Origin: Synechococcus sp. PCC 7335
GTDB lineage: Bacteria; Cyanobacteriota; Cyanobacteriia; Phormidesmidales; Phormidesmidaceae
Length of the DNA: 64,000 bases
NCBI RefSeq assembly: GCF_000155595.1
Contig: NZ_DS989905.1
Coordinates: forward strand, 141,890 to 205,889
Direction: 5' to 3'
The position numbers and the translations under genes are program-made. The notes under the pieces were generated by a model, which was not told where the DNA came from, made no database searches, and saw only the letters and a program-made list of their open reading frames with translations. Position 1 is the first letter of the stretch. Every line of letters starts with the position of its first letter. Below, one piece after another: positions 41,988-50,697 of this stretch.

Positions 41988-44900
41988 ATGGATAATATCT
42001 TTACACTTCCTTCAGCCAAAAGTCTGTCCCATGATGAGCCGTCTCAAACAGAGTCTTCTGACGACGCCTGCGGCTGCGAAGTAGTAGACGGACAGACAGT
42101 GAATACAACTTGGCTAGATGGCGACGGTCCTAATGCCTTAGAAAATCTAGAGCAGCGCGGACTACTAGAAGAACCTGCTGCCTCGCGAATCAAATTACCT
42201 GAATACGACGGTTCAGGCGTATTCGACATTTACGTGGAAGCAGGTCTTCTATCAGGTATTGAAGAGGCTGTAGATACCTATGTAGATGATCTAGAAGGTG
42301 AAGGCTATCAGATTAGTGTTCAAGAATTCTCAGGAGATGCTGAAGCTCTGAAAACGAGGTTACAGTCCAGCTGGCAAGAGAAGGGACTGGAGGGAACGCT
42401 GTTTATAGGGGATCTACCCCACGTTGAGTTCACCAGCGAAGACAACTTTAATGCCTCTGGCAGGCAAGTTACCTATCCACATGATTTGTACTTTATGGAT
42501 CTTGATGGTGACTACGATCTCAACGATGTTGGACTTGATGGTCACACAGGCGAAGTCAGTCCCGAAATCTACGTTTCTCGCCTAACCACAGGCAACCTGT
42601 CGGGAATAACAGGACAGACTGAGACTGATCTGATCAACGACTACTTTGCTAGAAACCACGCCTATAGAACTGGGGAACTCACATTTAGAAATCGTGGCAT
42701 CGTCTTTGCCGATGACGATTGGAGTCATTGGGGAGCTGATAGAATGCAGGCTCTCTATGAAGAAGTCTTAGTCCTGAACAATGCTAGTGAGACGACTAAG
42801 GACAATTATCTCAATACTCTCGGTTTGAATTATGAGTCTATTTTAGAAGCTATCCACAGCTCTCCGACTAGTCATTCGCTGAAGGTGAACGATAGATGGG
42901 AGCGAATTAGTAGTCAAGAGATTGTTGAGACTAATCCTAGAGTCGGATTCTACAACTTATTCAACTGTTCCTCTGCTGACTTCACGGTTCCAAATAATTT
43001 AATCGGTGCCTATGTTTATGGCGGTGAATTTGGGTTGAATGCCATTGGCAGTACCAAAACGGGAAGCATGCTTAATTTCTTTGATTTCTATCAACCTCAG
43101 GGAGAGAATGATAGTGTTGGCCAAGCCTTTTTGCAATGGTTTGATCAATATGCGGCAAGTACCGACAACCCCAGCCAGGACTGGCGTTTGGATTGGTTTA
43201 ATGGCATGACCATGCAGGGTGACCCCACTTTGAAGCCAGCTTCGATGGGAGATGCTCCTGGTGAACTTATAGGAACAAAGTGGAATGACCTCAATGGCGA
43301 TGGCATCCGCCAAGCGGAAGAACCGGGTCTCGCGGGTTGGGTCATTTATCTTGACCAAAACCAAAACAGCCAGCTCGATGAAAATGAGGCTTCAACTGTC
43401 ACTGACTCTGACGGAAACTATCGGTTCTCAGCGCTGCTGCCTGGTACCTATACAGTGACAGAGCAACCACAGCCTGATTGGAGTCAAACCAAGCCCATTG
43501 GGTTCGACTATGATTGGTCGGATAGCGATTCAACAGAATTGCCCTTTGACTGGGTAGAGATTTCAGAGGTGGGAACTGCGCTCACGTTAGGAGACGATGA
43601 GGGTATTCAAATTGATTTGCCGTTTGAGTTTCCCTTCTACGGCGAGACGCAAAAAACCGTTAAAATTTCGTCTAATGGCTATCTCAGCTTTGGCGAGGAT
43701 GCGTTTCAATTCGACAATGAGTCGATTCCTCAACCTACCCAGCCTAACCAGATAATCGCGCCCTTCTGGGATGATTTAAACCCCACCCAGGGTGGCAACG
43801 TTTACTATCACTACGATGCGGACAATGATTGTTTCATTGTTCAATACGACGAAGTTCCTCACTACTCTGACGAAGGCGCTTATACGTTCCAAGCTATCCT
43901 TAATGCCGATGGCACTATTCTTTATCAGTACGACACTCTTACTGGTATTTTAGACAGCGCTACTGTTGGCATAGAAAATAAGGATGGAACAGATGGCGTA
44001 CAGATTGCGTTTGATCAAAGCTATCTTCATGACGATCTGGCGATCGCCCTGAATCCAGTCCCCAATAGTCCCCAGCCCTATACAGTTTCAGTAGTCTCAG
44101 GTGAGACCATTACCGACCTCGACTTCGGCAACCAGCAACGAGCCCTTAATATCATCAATGGCACCAGTGGCGACGACACGCTCTTCGGTGGCAAGCGCGA
44201 CGACATCCTATTCGGCCTAGCAGGCAACGACTTTCTCGATGGCGGTAACGGCGACGATACGCTAGACGGAGGCCGGGGTAACGACACCCTATTCGGCGGT
44301 AACGGTAACGACATCCTCATCGGGGGGGCAGACAACGATACGCTCGATGGCGGTAAGGGCAACGATACGCTAGACGGGGGTCGGGGGAATGACCTGCTCA
44401 CGGGCGGTCGGGGTAGCGACTCGCTGCTCGGGAGTGATGGCAACGACACGCTCTTTGGTGGTGGGGACAACGATACGCTAGACGGCGGTAAAGGTAACGA
44501 TACGCTCAATGGTGACAAAGGTAACGATACGCTAGACGGCGGTCGGGGTAGCGACGCTCTCTTTGGCAATGATGGTAACGACATACTCAGTGGCGGGGCA
44601 GACAACGATACGCTCGACGGCGGTAAGGGTAACGATACGCTCGACGGCGGCCGAGGGAATGACCTGCTCAACGGTGGTCGGGGCTTAGATGTGCTCTTTG
44701 GCAATGATGGCAATGACATCCTCAGCGGCGGGGCGGACAACGACACGCTCAATGGCGGCAATGGTAACGATACGCTGAACGGTGGTAAGGGTAACGATAC
44801 GCTCGATGGCGGCAAAGGTAGAGACCTCCTGCTCGGCAACGATGGCAACGACACCCTCATCGGTGGGGGCAACAACGATACGCTTACCGGCGGTAACGGT

Positions 44901-45113
44901 AGAGATACGTTTGTCCTATCGCTGGGTGACGGCTTCGATACCATCACCGACTTTGATACTAAAGACCTCATTGGTCTAGCAGGCGGGCTCAGTCTCGGCG
45001 CACTTTCCTTTGTCGGTAATGACATTTTCGTAACTGATACTAGCGAAATGCTAGCTACCCTGACTGGCATCGACACTTCTAGCTTGAACAGCAGTCAGTT
45101 CGTGCTGGTGTAG
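41988..45113 (+). CDS. gingipain-like (C25-type) peptidase / SdrD-B / RTX protein
   Basis: A multi-domain 1041-residue protein. Residues ~55-425 resemble the caspase-like fold of C25 cysteine peptidases: TLFIGDLPHVEF, then a His-containing HSSPTSHSL (about residue 293), YNLFNCSSADFT (Cys about 327), GEFGLNAIGSTKTGSM and a closing MQGDPTLKP. Residues ~426-500 are an SdrD-B-type Ca2+ domain (KWNDLNGDGIRQAEEPGLAG). Residues ~510-700 resemble a nidogen-like beta domain (KISSNGYLSF; IIAPFWDDLNP). Residues ~724-970 are RTX nonapeptides, and the last 70 residues are the shared cap. It is likely exported by a type I route and active outside the cell. Confidence 0.82.
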   Translation: MDNIFTLPSAKSLSHDEPSQTESSDDACGCEVVDGQTVNTTWLDGDGPNALENLEQRGLLEEPAASRIKLPEYDGSGVFDIYVEAGLLSGIEEAVDTYVDDLEGEGYQISVQEFSGDAEALKTRLQSSWQEKGLEGTLFIGDLPHVEFTSEDNFNASGRQVTYPHDLYFMDLDGDYDLNDVGLDGHTGEVSPEIYVSRLTTGNLSGITGQTETDLINDYFARNHAYRTGELTFRNRGIVFADDDWSHWGADRMQALYEEVLVLNNASETTKDNYLNTLGLNYESILEAIHSSPTSHSLKVNDRWERISSQEIVETNPRVGFYNLFNCSSADFTVPNNLIGAYVYGGEFGLNAIGSTKTGSMLNFFDFYQPQGENDSVGQAFLQWFDQYAASTDNPSQDWRLDWFNGMTMQGDPTLKPASMGDAPGELIGTKWNDLNGDGIRQAEEPGLAGWVIYLDQNQNSQLDENEASTVTDSDGNYRFSALLPGTYTVTEQPQPDWSQTKPIGFDYDWSDSDSTELPFDWVEISEVGTALTLGDDEGIQIDLPFEFPFYGETQKTVKISSNGYLSFGEDAFQFDNESIPQPTQPNQIIAPFWDDLNPTQGGNVYYHYDADNDCFIVQYDEVPHYSDEGAYTFQAILNADGTILYQYDTLTGILDSATVGIENKDGTDGVQIAFDQSYLHDDLAIALNPVPNSPQPYTVSVVSGETITDLDFGNQQRALNIINGTSGDDTLFGGKRDDILFGLAGNDFLDGGNGDDTLDGGRGNDTLFGGNGNDILIGGADNDTLDGGKGNDTLDGGRGNDLLTGGRGSDSLLGSDGNDTLFGGGDNDTLDGGKGNDTLNGDKGNDTLDGGRGSDALFGNDGNDILSGGADNDTLDGGKGNDTLDGGRGNDLLNGGRGLDVLFGNDGNDILSGGADNDTLNGGNGNDTLNGGKGNDTLDGGKGRDLLLGNDGNDTLIGGGNNDTLTGGNGRDTFVLSLGDGFDTITDFDTKDLIGLAGGLSLGALSFVGNDIFVTDTSEMLATLTGIDTSSLNSSQFVLV

Positions 45114-45168
45114 TCTCTTTGGCTTAGATACAGGCCTGCTCGGATACACAGACGAAAGATACGGATAA

Positions 45169-45225
45169 GAAAAACGGTCTGCGTTAACAGGCCGCTGTAG
45201 TTGTAAACGAAAGGATGATAGCAAA
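45169..45225 (+). repeat. RTX leader repeat, copy 3 (in front of a stub)
   Basis: The leader recurs 56 bp after RTX gene 3: the hairpin CGGTCT/AGGCCG (45175-45194, one G-U pair), the TGTAGTTGTAAAC block, the Shine-Dalgarno block and 31 nt to an ATG. Here it leads into only 16 codons. Confidence 0.85.
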
Positions 45226-45276
45226 ATGGATTTTCCAGCACAGGTAGAAGCAGATCGCGAACACGAGCAAGGGTAG
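45226..45276 (+). pseudogene. stub of a fourth RTX/FG-GAP gene
   Basis: ATG at 45226 starts MDFPAQVEADREHEQG and stops. The first residues match the start of RTX gene 2 (MAFPAQ), and the leader is conserved, so this is the 5' end of a deleted fourth gene fused to unrelated sequence. Confidence 0.75.
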
Positions 45277-45377
45277 ATAGCCATGAATTACCAAAGCGAA
45301 AACGTCGTAATGTAAGACGCTGACGAAAAAACTGAGGCGACTAGCTAGAGCCGATGCTCTTTTGGGCGTGCTAGGAA

Positions 45378-45554
45378 ATGTCTCGTAGGAGTATGTTTTT
45401 GACGTCGATTTTAGTTGGCTCTGTTGTGATGATGATTTACACCATTTTGTTCAGCTATGCGGCCGCTGGCAGAAATTATCCCAAACATATGGATTCAAGA
45501 CCTGTTTCGGTCGCTGTTATATTTGTACTTTTAAGACGAGAACCAGTTTACTAA
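45378..45554 (+). CDS. small single-pass membrane protein, 58 residues
   Basis: From ATG 45378 the frame gives MSRRSMFLTSILVGSVVMMI followed by YTILFSYAAAG, i.e. a basic start and one membrane helix, then a polar tail ending LLRREPVY. TAGGAA precedes the start. No family is recognised, and its shortness makes chance possible. It lies between the RTX stub and the next small gene. Confidence 0.35.
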   Translation: MSRRSMFLTSILVGSVVMMIYTILFSYAAAGRNYPKHMDSRPVSVAVIFVLLRREPVY

Positions 45555-45606
45555 TATTTTTTCGGTAACATAGACTACAGAAATCGAAAAATATTTGGTT
45601 ACGACT

Positions 45607-45840
45607 ATGAATGCTGCTGCCGTTAAGTCTGCTCTGCTGCCTGAGTCTCCAAGCGACCATGCGCTCTTTAAGCCGGAAAGCGGCCTATGGGTAACTTTGC
45701 GCAATGCCCCTAGCGACTATAGCCACCACGAAGCCCTGCTGCTCTGCGAAACGTTTTCTGGAGAGTGGGTGTCTTGGGTGCCCGGATTTGGAGAAATTAC
45801 GCTCAGCCGAGGCCAGTTTCATCAAGGTGAGCAGGTTTAA
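45607..45840 (+). CDS. small hypothetical protein
   Basis: I prefer ATG 45607 (MNAAAVKSALLPESPSDHAL), four codons inside the open frame, giving 77 residues. The second half looks like a small beta barrel (GLWVTLRNAPSDYSHHEALL; ETFSGEWVSWVPGFGEITLS) with several Trp. No signal peptide and no recognised family. A terminator lies downstream, supporting a real transcript. Confidence 0.5.
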   Translation: MNAAAVKSALLPESPSDHALFKPESGLWVTLRNAPSDYSHHEALLLCETFSGEWVSWVPGFGEITLSRGQFHQGEQV

Positions 45841-45980
45841 CTGATTCAGGCATGATTCAAAGTCTCAACGACAGTTGTTTCTTAGAAGCAGTCTTTGTTG
45901 TCGTGGAAAGCTTCGACGACTGCTCGGCATTGAGTAAATGATTTGTCATAAGCTGAGTTCAGTCAAAGATCTCATTCATA

Positions 45981-46017
45981 GAGCCAAGCATTCGATCTTA
46001 ATCAAAATGCTTGGCTC
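45981..46017 (+). terminator. intrinsic terminator before the ABC exporter genes
   Basis: The arms GAGCCAAGCATT and AATGCTTGGCTC (12 bp, perfect) are followed by AGCTTTTAC. It is placed 140 bp after the small hypothetical gene and separates it from the exporter operon. The rest of 45841-46282 shows only two GCGATCG octamer-like sites. Confidence 0.7.
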
Positions 46018-46282
46018 AGCTTTTACAGGCGATCGCGCTCTAACACTTCAATGCGATCGTCGTTGCTATTGGTGCATTGCTCACTCTATGCGGCCAGCTA
46101 GCGTTCAATAGCAACTGGTTCAGGATAGGTCTGCGAATTTTGTAGGCGGCCTACTCAGGTCTAATGTGTGGTTGTTATAAAACGGCTCATACTGCTAACC
46201 GAGTAGCTGACTAGCCCCACAAGATCGTCATATTCGAGCTGTACGGTGAGTAGAGTGTAGGGTTTGTGAGCAGAAATCTGTA

Positions 46283-47590
46283 ATGACTCAGCTGTTGCCT
46301 CCTTCCAATTTCGTACAAGATGCTGGATTAGTGGTGCCGAATAGCAAGCCAGCACACAAGCCATTCAGCAACAGGATGAAAAAGCTGCGGGTGCTAATAC
46401 CAGTGGGGCTGTTACTAGTTGTCGCAGGGCTAGGGGTGCGCTATCGATTTAATCGGCCCGATGACAGCACAATTTCGCTGAGCGGGCGAATTGAGAGCTA
46501 TGAGAGTGACTTGGGGGCCAAGGTGGGGGGCCGGGTAGAGTCGATTGCGGTGCGTGAGGGCGATGGGGTAACGCAAGGGCAGGTGATTGCGACCCTTGAT
46601 GATAGTGAAACTCGCGCTAGGCTGGAGGCGGCTAAAGCCAGAGTTAGCGCAGCCGAACAGCAGATTACGCAAGCTGAGCTACAAATTGAGGTGGTGGCTA
46701 GCCAAGTAATAGAGGCGCAGCTAAGCCTGGCTCAAGCTCAGGGCGATACTGTCGGTCGAATGGGCCAGAGCGAGGCGTCTGTCGCGGCTGCTCAAGCTCA
46801 GTTAGCTGCAGCCGAAGCCCAGGCACAGCAAGCCGCATCTACTCTAAGGCTGGCACGGGTGGATCGCGATCGCTTTGCGATGTTGGTGGATCAAGGTGCG
46901 ATCGCCCAGCAGCAGTTTGACCAAGCACAAACCCAGTTTGAAACCGCTCAAGACACGCTCAGCGCCCGTCAAGCTGCCGTCACCGCCGCCCAACAACAAG
47001 TCAATGCTGCCCAAGGCGCGCTCACCCAAACTCAAACCAGCCAACTAAACCCCGAGATTCGAGCGGCCCAAGTCAACCGCCTCCAAAAGCAACAGGCCCA
47101 GGCTCAGACCCAGCTAGCAGTCGCCCAAGCAGAACTCAAACAAGCCCAAGCTGACCAGGCCGAGATTGAAGCGAGAATCAATGATCTTGAGATTAAAAGC
47201 CCTATTGATGGCGTTGTGCTCACCCGCACCGTAGAACCGGGCGAAGTCATTTCTACCGGTACCTCCGTGCTCACGGTAATCAATCTTGAAGAGGTCTATC
47301 TGCGCGGCTATATTCCCGAAGGTCAGGTGGGTGCGGTGCGCGTGGGCCAAGCTGCTCAGGTATTTCTTGATTCTGCGCCCGATCGGCCCCTCGCCGCGAC
47401 CGTGACGGCGATCGATACTGAGGCTTCTTTTACCCCCGAAAATATTTACTTTGAAGATGACCGGGTGACTCAGGTGTTTGGCCTGAAGTTGACGATTGAT
47501 AACCCACAGGGCTTTGCCAAACCGGGTATGCCTGCTGATGGAGAGATTCTGTTGGAAGCTGGTGTAGAGGCGGTGGAATTAGAACAATGA
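46283..47590 (+). CDS. HlyD-family periplasmic adaptor of an ABC exporter
   Basis: This 435-residue membrane-fusion protein has one N-terminal membrane helix (residues ~35-52, VLIPVGLLLVVAGLGV). A biotinyl-lipoyl half-motif follows (GAKVGGRVESIAVREGDGVT), then a long Ala/Gln-rich coiled-coil hairpin (~100-270), the second lipoyl half (KSPIDGVVLTRTVEPGEVIS) and a beta-barrel. It links an inner-membrane ABC pump to an outer channel. Its stop overlaps the ABC gene start by 4 bp. The closest layout I know is E. coli YbhG in the ybhGFSR export operon. The cargo is unknown. Confidence 0.88.
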   Translation: MTQLLPPSNFVQDAGLVVPNSKPAHKPFSNRMKKLRVLIPVGLLLVVAGLGVRYRFNRPDDSTISLSGRIESYESDLGAKVGGRVESIAVREGDGVTQGQVIATLDDSETRARLEAAKARVSAAEQQITQAELQIEVVASQVIEAQLSLAQAQGDTVGRMGQSEASVAAAQAQLAAAEAQAQQAASTLRLARVDRDRFAMLVDQGAIAQQQFDQAQTQFETAQDTLSARQAAVTAAQQQVNAAQGALTQTQTSQLNPEIRAAQVNRLQKQQAQAQTQLAVAQAELKQAQADQAEIEARINDLEIKSPIDGVVLTRTVEPGEVISTGTSVLTVINLEEVYLRGYIPEGQVGAVRVGQAAQVFLDSAPDRPLAATVTAIDTEASFTPENIYFEDDRVTQVFGLKLTIDNPQGFAKPGMPADGEILLEAGVEAVELEQ

Positions 47591-49581
47591 CGTTAGAAAG
47601 GTTAATAACAAAAGGTTTAACGACAGAAAGCGATACAGAAAATTGTGCGATCGCGGTTCACCAACTATGCAAAAACTACCATCAAACAGCAGCGCTCAAA
47701 GAAATTAACTTTTCGGTAAATCACAGTGAAATTTTTGGGCTGATTGGCCCCGATGGGGCTGGTAAAACCACCGCGTTTGGCATTCTCGCCGGGGTAATGG
47801 AAAGCAGCTCAGGAGAGGTCTCGGTACTGGGCGATCGCCCCCGCGAAGCACGGCTAAATCTGGGCTATGTAACTCAAAAGTTTTCGCTGTACCCAGACCT
47901 GAGCATTGCAGAAAATATGCGATACAGTGCGGGGCTGCGGCAGGTGCCGGATGATGCGTTCGAGAGGAGGGCAAAAAGACTGCTACAAAGCGTAGATCTG
48001 CACCGATTCACAAATAGACTTGCCAGACAGCTTTCTGGTGGTATGAAGCAAAAGCTCGCTTTGTGCTGTGCCTTGATTGCCCAGCCTAAAGTGCTTTTAT
48101 TAGACGAGCCCACTACAGGGGTTGACCCGGTTTCTCGACGAGAATTCTGGGACTTGTTAGCAGCAGTAGCCGCAGATGGGGTCACGGTTGTGGTGGCTAC
48201 GCCCTACCTGGATGAAGCGGAGCGCTGTCACCGTATTGCTCTAATTTACGCGGGCGAAATTCAGCAAATTGGTACGCTCACCGAACTGCGAGATAGTTTG
48301 GGGCTAAGCCGAATTGAGGTGAGAGCCCAGAACCTATTGGCGGCTGAGGCGGCCTTAAACGAGCGAAGTGCAGCCGACAGGCAAACTATTGTCGATGTTC
48401 AAACCTTTGGCGATCGCCTAGACGTAATGGTCACCGACGCCGACTTGGGCCAACAACAGATCCGCGCTGTTCTCACACGCCACCATCTACCGTTCAAAGA
48501 TATGCGACCAGACGCAGCCACCTTAGAGAATGTGTTTGTCAACCGTCTACGACAGCAGGGGTCAGATCCGGCTTATATTCAGTTTCCGGCCTATCGAACT
48601 GGCCAAGAGAAAGGCGCGATCGCGATCGCTACCCACAAGCTTCAAAAGATATTTGGAGACTTTCGCGCTGTCAAAGATTTCGACATTACCGTCCGCTACG
48701 GCGATATTTTTGGTCTGCTCGGTGCCAATGGTGCGGGTAAAACGACCGCGATTAAGATGATGTGTGGACTGCTGCCAGCTAGCGGGGGTGGCATTCAGTT
48801 AGCAGGAAAAACAAGCGATCTTCATCGGGCTGAGGTGCGCTCGCGCATCGGCTATATGAGTCAAAAATTCACCCTGTACGACGATCTGACTATTCTTCAA
48901 AACCTAGACTTCTACTGCGGTATCTATGGCGTCCCGCGAAAGCTGCGGCGCGAAAAGATTGACTGGGTGCTAGAAACCTGCGGCCTCGTAGGGCAAGAAA
49001 AGATGCTTACGGGCAGGTTGCCAGAAGGGTGGAAAAAGCGGGTGGCCTTTGGTGCCTGTGTCATGCACGAGCCGGATATTTTGTTTTTGGACGAGCCCAC
49101 CTCTGGAGTAGATCCGCTGGCCCGCAGGCAGTTTTGGCGATTGATTCGAGACTTTGCCCGGCGGGGAACGGCGATTTTGGTCACCACCCATTACCTAGAA
49201 GAAGCCGAAAACTGCAACGATATGGCCTTTATGGTGGCGGGCGAAATCGTAGCGCGGGGCTCTTCTAGCGAGATCAAAACCCAACAGCCGGGGCAGTTGA
49301 TTGAATTGACTTCCCCACAAACGCAGGCCGCCTCAGACTTGCTCAAGGCGCGTTTAGAGGATTGGCGAGTATCTATTTTTGGTGATCGCCTGCACCTCGT
49401 CCTGGATGATCCAGACCGCGATTTGCCCCAGGTTCGGCAGTGGCTCCAGGCTGAAAATCTTACCCTTAGCGCCACTCGCCCGATTCCCTTTTCACTAGAA
49501 GATGCCTTTATTGGGATTGTTCAGCGGGCAGTGCAGCGGCCGAGTCAGCGGGCAGTGCAACAGACGGCAACTAGGAAATAG
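47587..49581 (+). CDS. ABC exporter ATPase with two fused nucleotide-binding domains
   Basis: A 664-residue protein, YbhF-like. The first domain has GPDGAGKTT, the signature LSGGMKQKL and LLLDEPTTGVD. The second (from about residue 345) has GANGAGKTT, a degenerate signature LPEGWKKRV and LFLDEPTSGVD. The altered second signature is common in this tandem family. There are no membrane segments, so it pairs with the two ABC-2 permeases downstream. The C terminus has a near-repeat encoded by TCAGCGGGCAGTGCA twice (VQRAVQRPSQRAVQ). Confidence 0.9.
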   Translation: MTLERLITKGLTTESDTENCAIAVHQLCKNYHQTAALKEINFSVNHSEIFGLIGPDGAGKTTAFGILAGVMESSSGEVSVLGDRPREARLNLGYVTQKFSLYPDLSIAENMRYSAGLRQVPDDAFERRAKRLLQSVDLHRFTNRLARQLSGGMKQKLALCCALIAQPKVLLLDEPTTGVDPVSRREFWDLLAAVAADGVTVVVATPYLDEAERCHRIALIYAGEIQQIGTLTELRDSLGLSRIEVRAQNLLAAEAALNERSAADRQTIVDVQTFGDRLDVMVTDADLGQQQIRAVLTRHHLPFKDMRPDAATLENVFVNRLRQQGSDPAYIQFPAYRTGQEKGAIAIATHKLQKIFGDFRAVKDFDITVRYGDIFGLLGANGAGKTTAIKMMCGLLPASGGGIQLAGKTSDLHRAEVRSRIGYMSQKFTLYDDLTILQNLDFYCGIYGVPRKLRREKIDWVLETCGLVGQEKMLTGRLPEGWKKRVAFGACVMHEPDILFLDEPTSGVDPLARRQFWRLIRDFARRGTAILVTTHYLEEAENCNDMAFMVAGEIVARGSSSEIKTQQPGQLIELTSPQTQAASDLLKARLEDWRVSIFGDRLHLVLDDPDRDLPQVRQWLQAENLTLSATRPIPFSLEDAFIGIVQRAVQRPSQRAVQQTATRK

Positions 49582-49583
49582 CG

Positions 49584-50693
49584 ATGAAAAGAGTGTGGTC
49601 GCAGTGCATCAAAGAACTCAATCAGTTTCGGCGCGATCGCCTGACCGTCGCCCTGGCCTTCCTGCTCCCCCTGGCCATGCTGCTGATTTACGGCTACGCC
49701 ATTCGCTTGGAAACCAAAAATATTCCCATCAGCATTCAAGACTTTGATAACAGCGCCCTCAGCCGCACCTATGCAGCCAGACTCTTCGCCACCAACCAAT
49801 TTTTACCCGCGCCCTTAATCGACAACAATCCAATTGCTAGCCTTAACCAAGGCGTAGCCAAAGCAACGGTGATTATTCCGCCTGATTATGCCAAAGCGAT
49901 TAAGTCTCATCAGCCCGTCACCGTGCAAGCTTTAGTGGACGGCACCGATGGCAACAACGCCCGCATCATCCAGGTGAGCCTGCGAGCCACCACCCGGTTT
50001 TTCATGCGGAGCAGTCATCTTGTGCCCGCAGCCGCGCAGCCGCTGATTCAGGCCAACGTCCGCCTGTGGTTTAACCCTGGGCGGAAGGAATCGCTGTACA
50101 TTGTGCCGGGCATTTTCAGCGTCATTTTGTGGGTGTTTCCCTCTATGCTCTCTGGCATTGCCCTAGTGCGTGAAAAAGAAGAGGGGACGGTGGCTCAGGT
50201 CTATGCCTCTGACTTGAGTGCAACAGAGTGGCTGCTGGGCAAAGAGTTAGCCTACGTCATCGTGGGCTTGGGAGAAGCGCTGGTGGTGATTATGGTAGCG
50301 GTTGTTTTGTTCGGCCTGCGCATTCAGGGAGACTTTACAACAATGCTGGTGGGCACTGTGCTTTATCTGGCAGCGAGTGTGGCCTTTGGCCTGCTGATCG
50401 GGGCGCGGGCGAGTAATCAAACCGGGGCAGTTCAGGGGACTGCGATCGCCGGTTTTCTCACCGCCCTCTTACTCTCCGGCTTTATCTACCGCCTGGAAAA
50501 TATTCCCTTCCCGCTTTCGCTGCTACCCAATATCATCCCTGCCCGCTACTACGTTGAAATCACCCGCGATGCCTTTGTGCGGGGTACTGGCTGGATTGGG
50601 GTTTGGTATGCACCACTGGCGATCGGCGTGATTGGTTTTTTATGCTTTCGCATTGCGAGCAATATCCTCAAGCAAATGCAGTTTTCAGACTGA
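49584..50693 (+). CDS. ABC-2-type permease subunit 1
   Basis: This 369-residue protein has one N-terminal membrane helix (LTVALAFLLPLAMLLIYGYA), a large external domain (~50-180), then about five helices (LYIVPGIFSVILWVFPSMLS; VIVGLGEALVVIMVAVVLFG and others), as in YbhS/YhhJ-type ABC-2 permeases. The start lies 2 bp after the ATPase gene. It contains the cytoplasmic RexKEEGTVAQVYASDLSA-like loop (VREKEEGTVAQVYA) that contacts the ATPase. Confidence 0.88.
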   Translation: MKRVWSQCIKELNQFRRDRLTVALAFLLPLAMLLIYGYAIRLETKNIPISIQDFDNSALSRTYAARLFATNQFLPAPLIDNNPIASLNQGVAKATVIIPPDYAKAIKSHQPVTVQALVDGTDGNNARIIQVSLRATTRFFMRSSHLVPAAAQPLIQANVRLWFNPGRKESLYIVPGIFSVILWVFPSMLSGIALVREKEEGTVAQVYASDLSATEWLLGKELAYVIVGLGEALVVIMVAVVLFGLRIQGDFTTMLVGTVLYLAASVAFGLLIGARASNQTGAVQGTAIAGFLTALLLSGFIYRLENIPFPLSLLPNIIPARYYVEITRDAFVRGTGWIGVWYAPLAIGVIGFLCFRIASNILKQMQFSD

Positions 50694-50697
50694 TCTC

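Noticed and set aside
41672-42019. 115-residue minus-strand frame overlapping the start of RTX gene 3
   Set aside because: It overlaps a well-supported start and ribosome-binding site on the other strand and has no family features.
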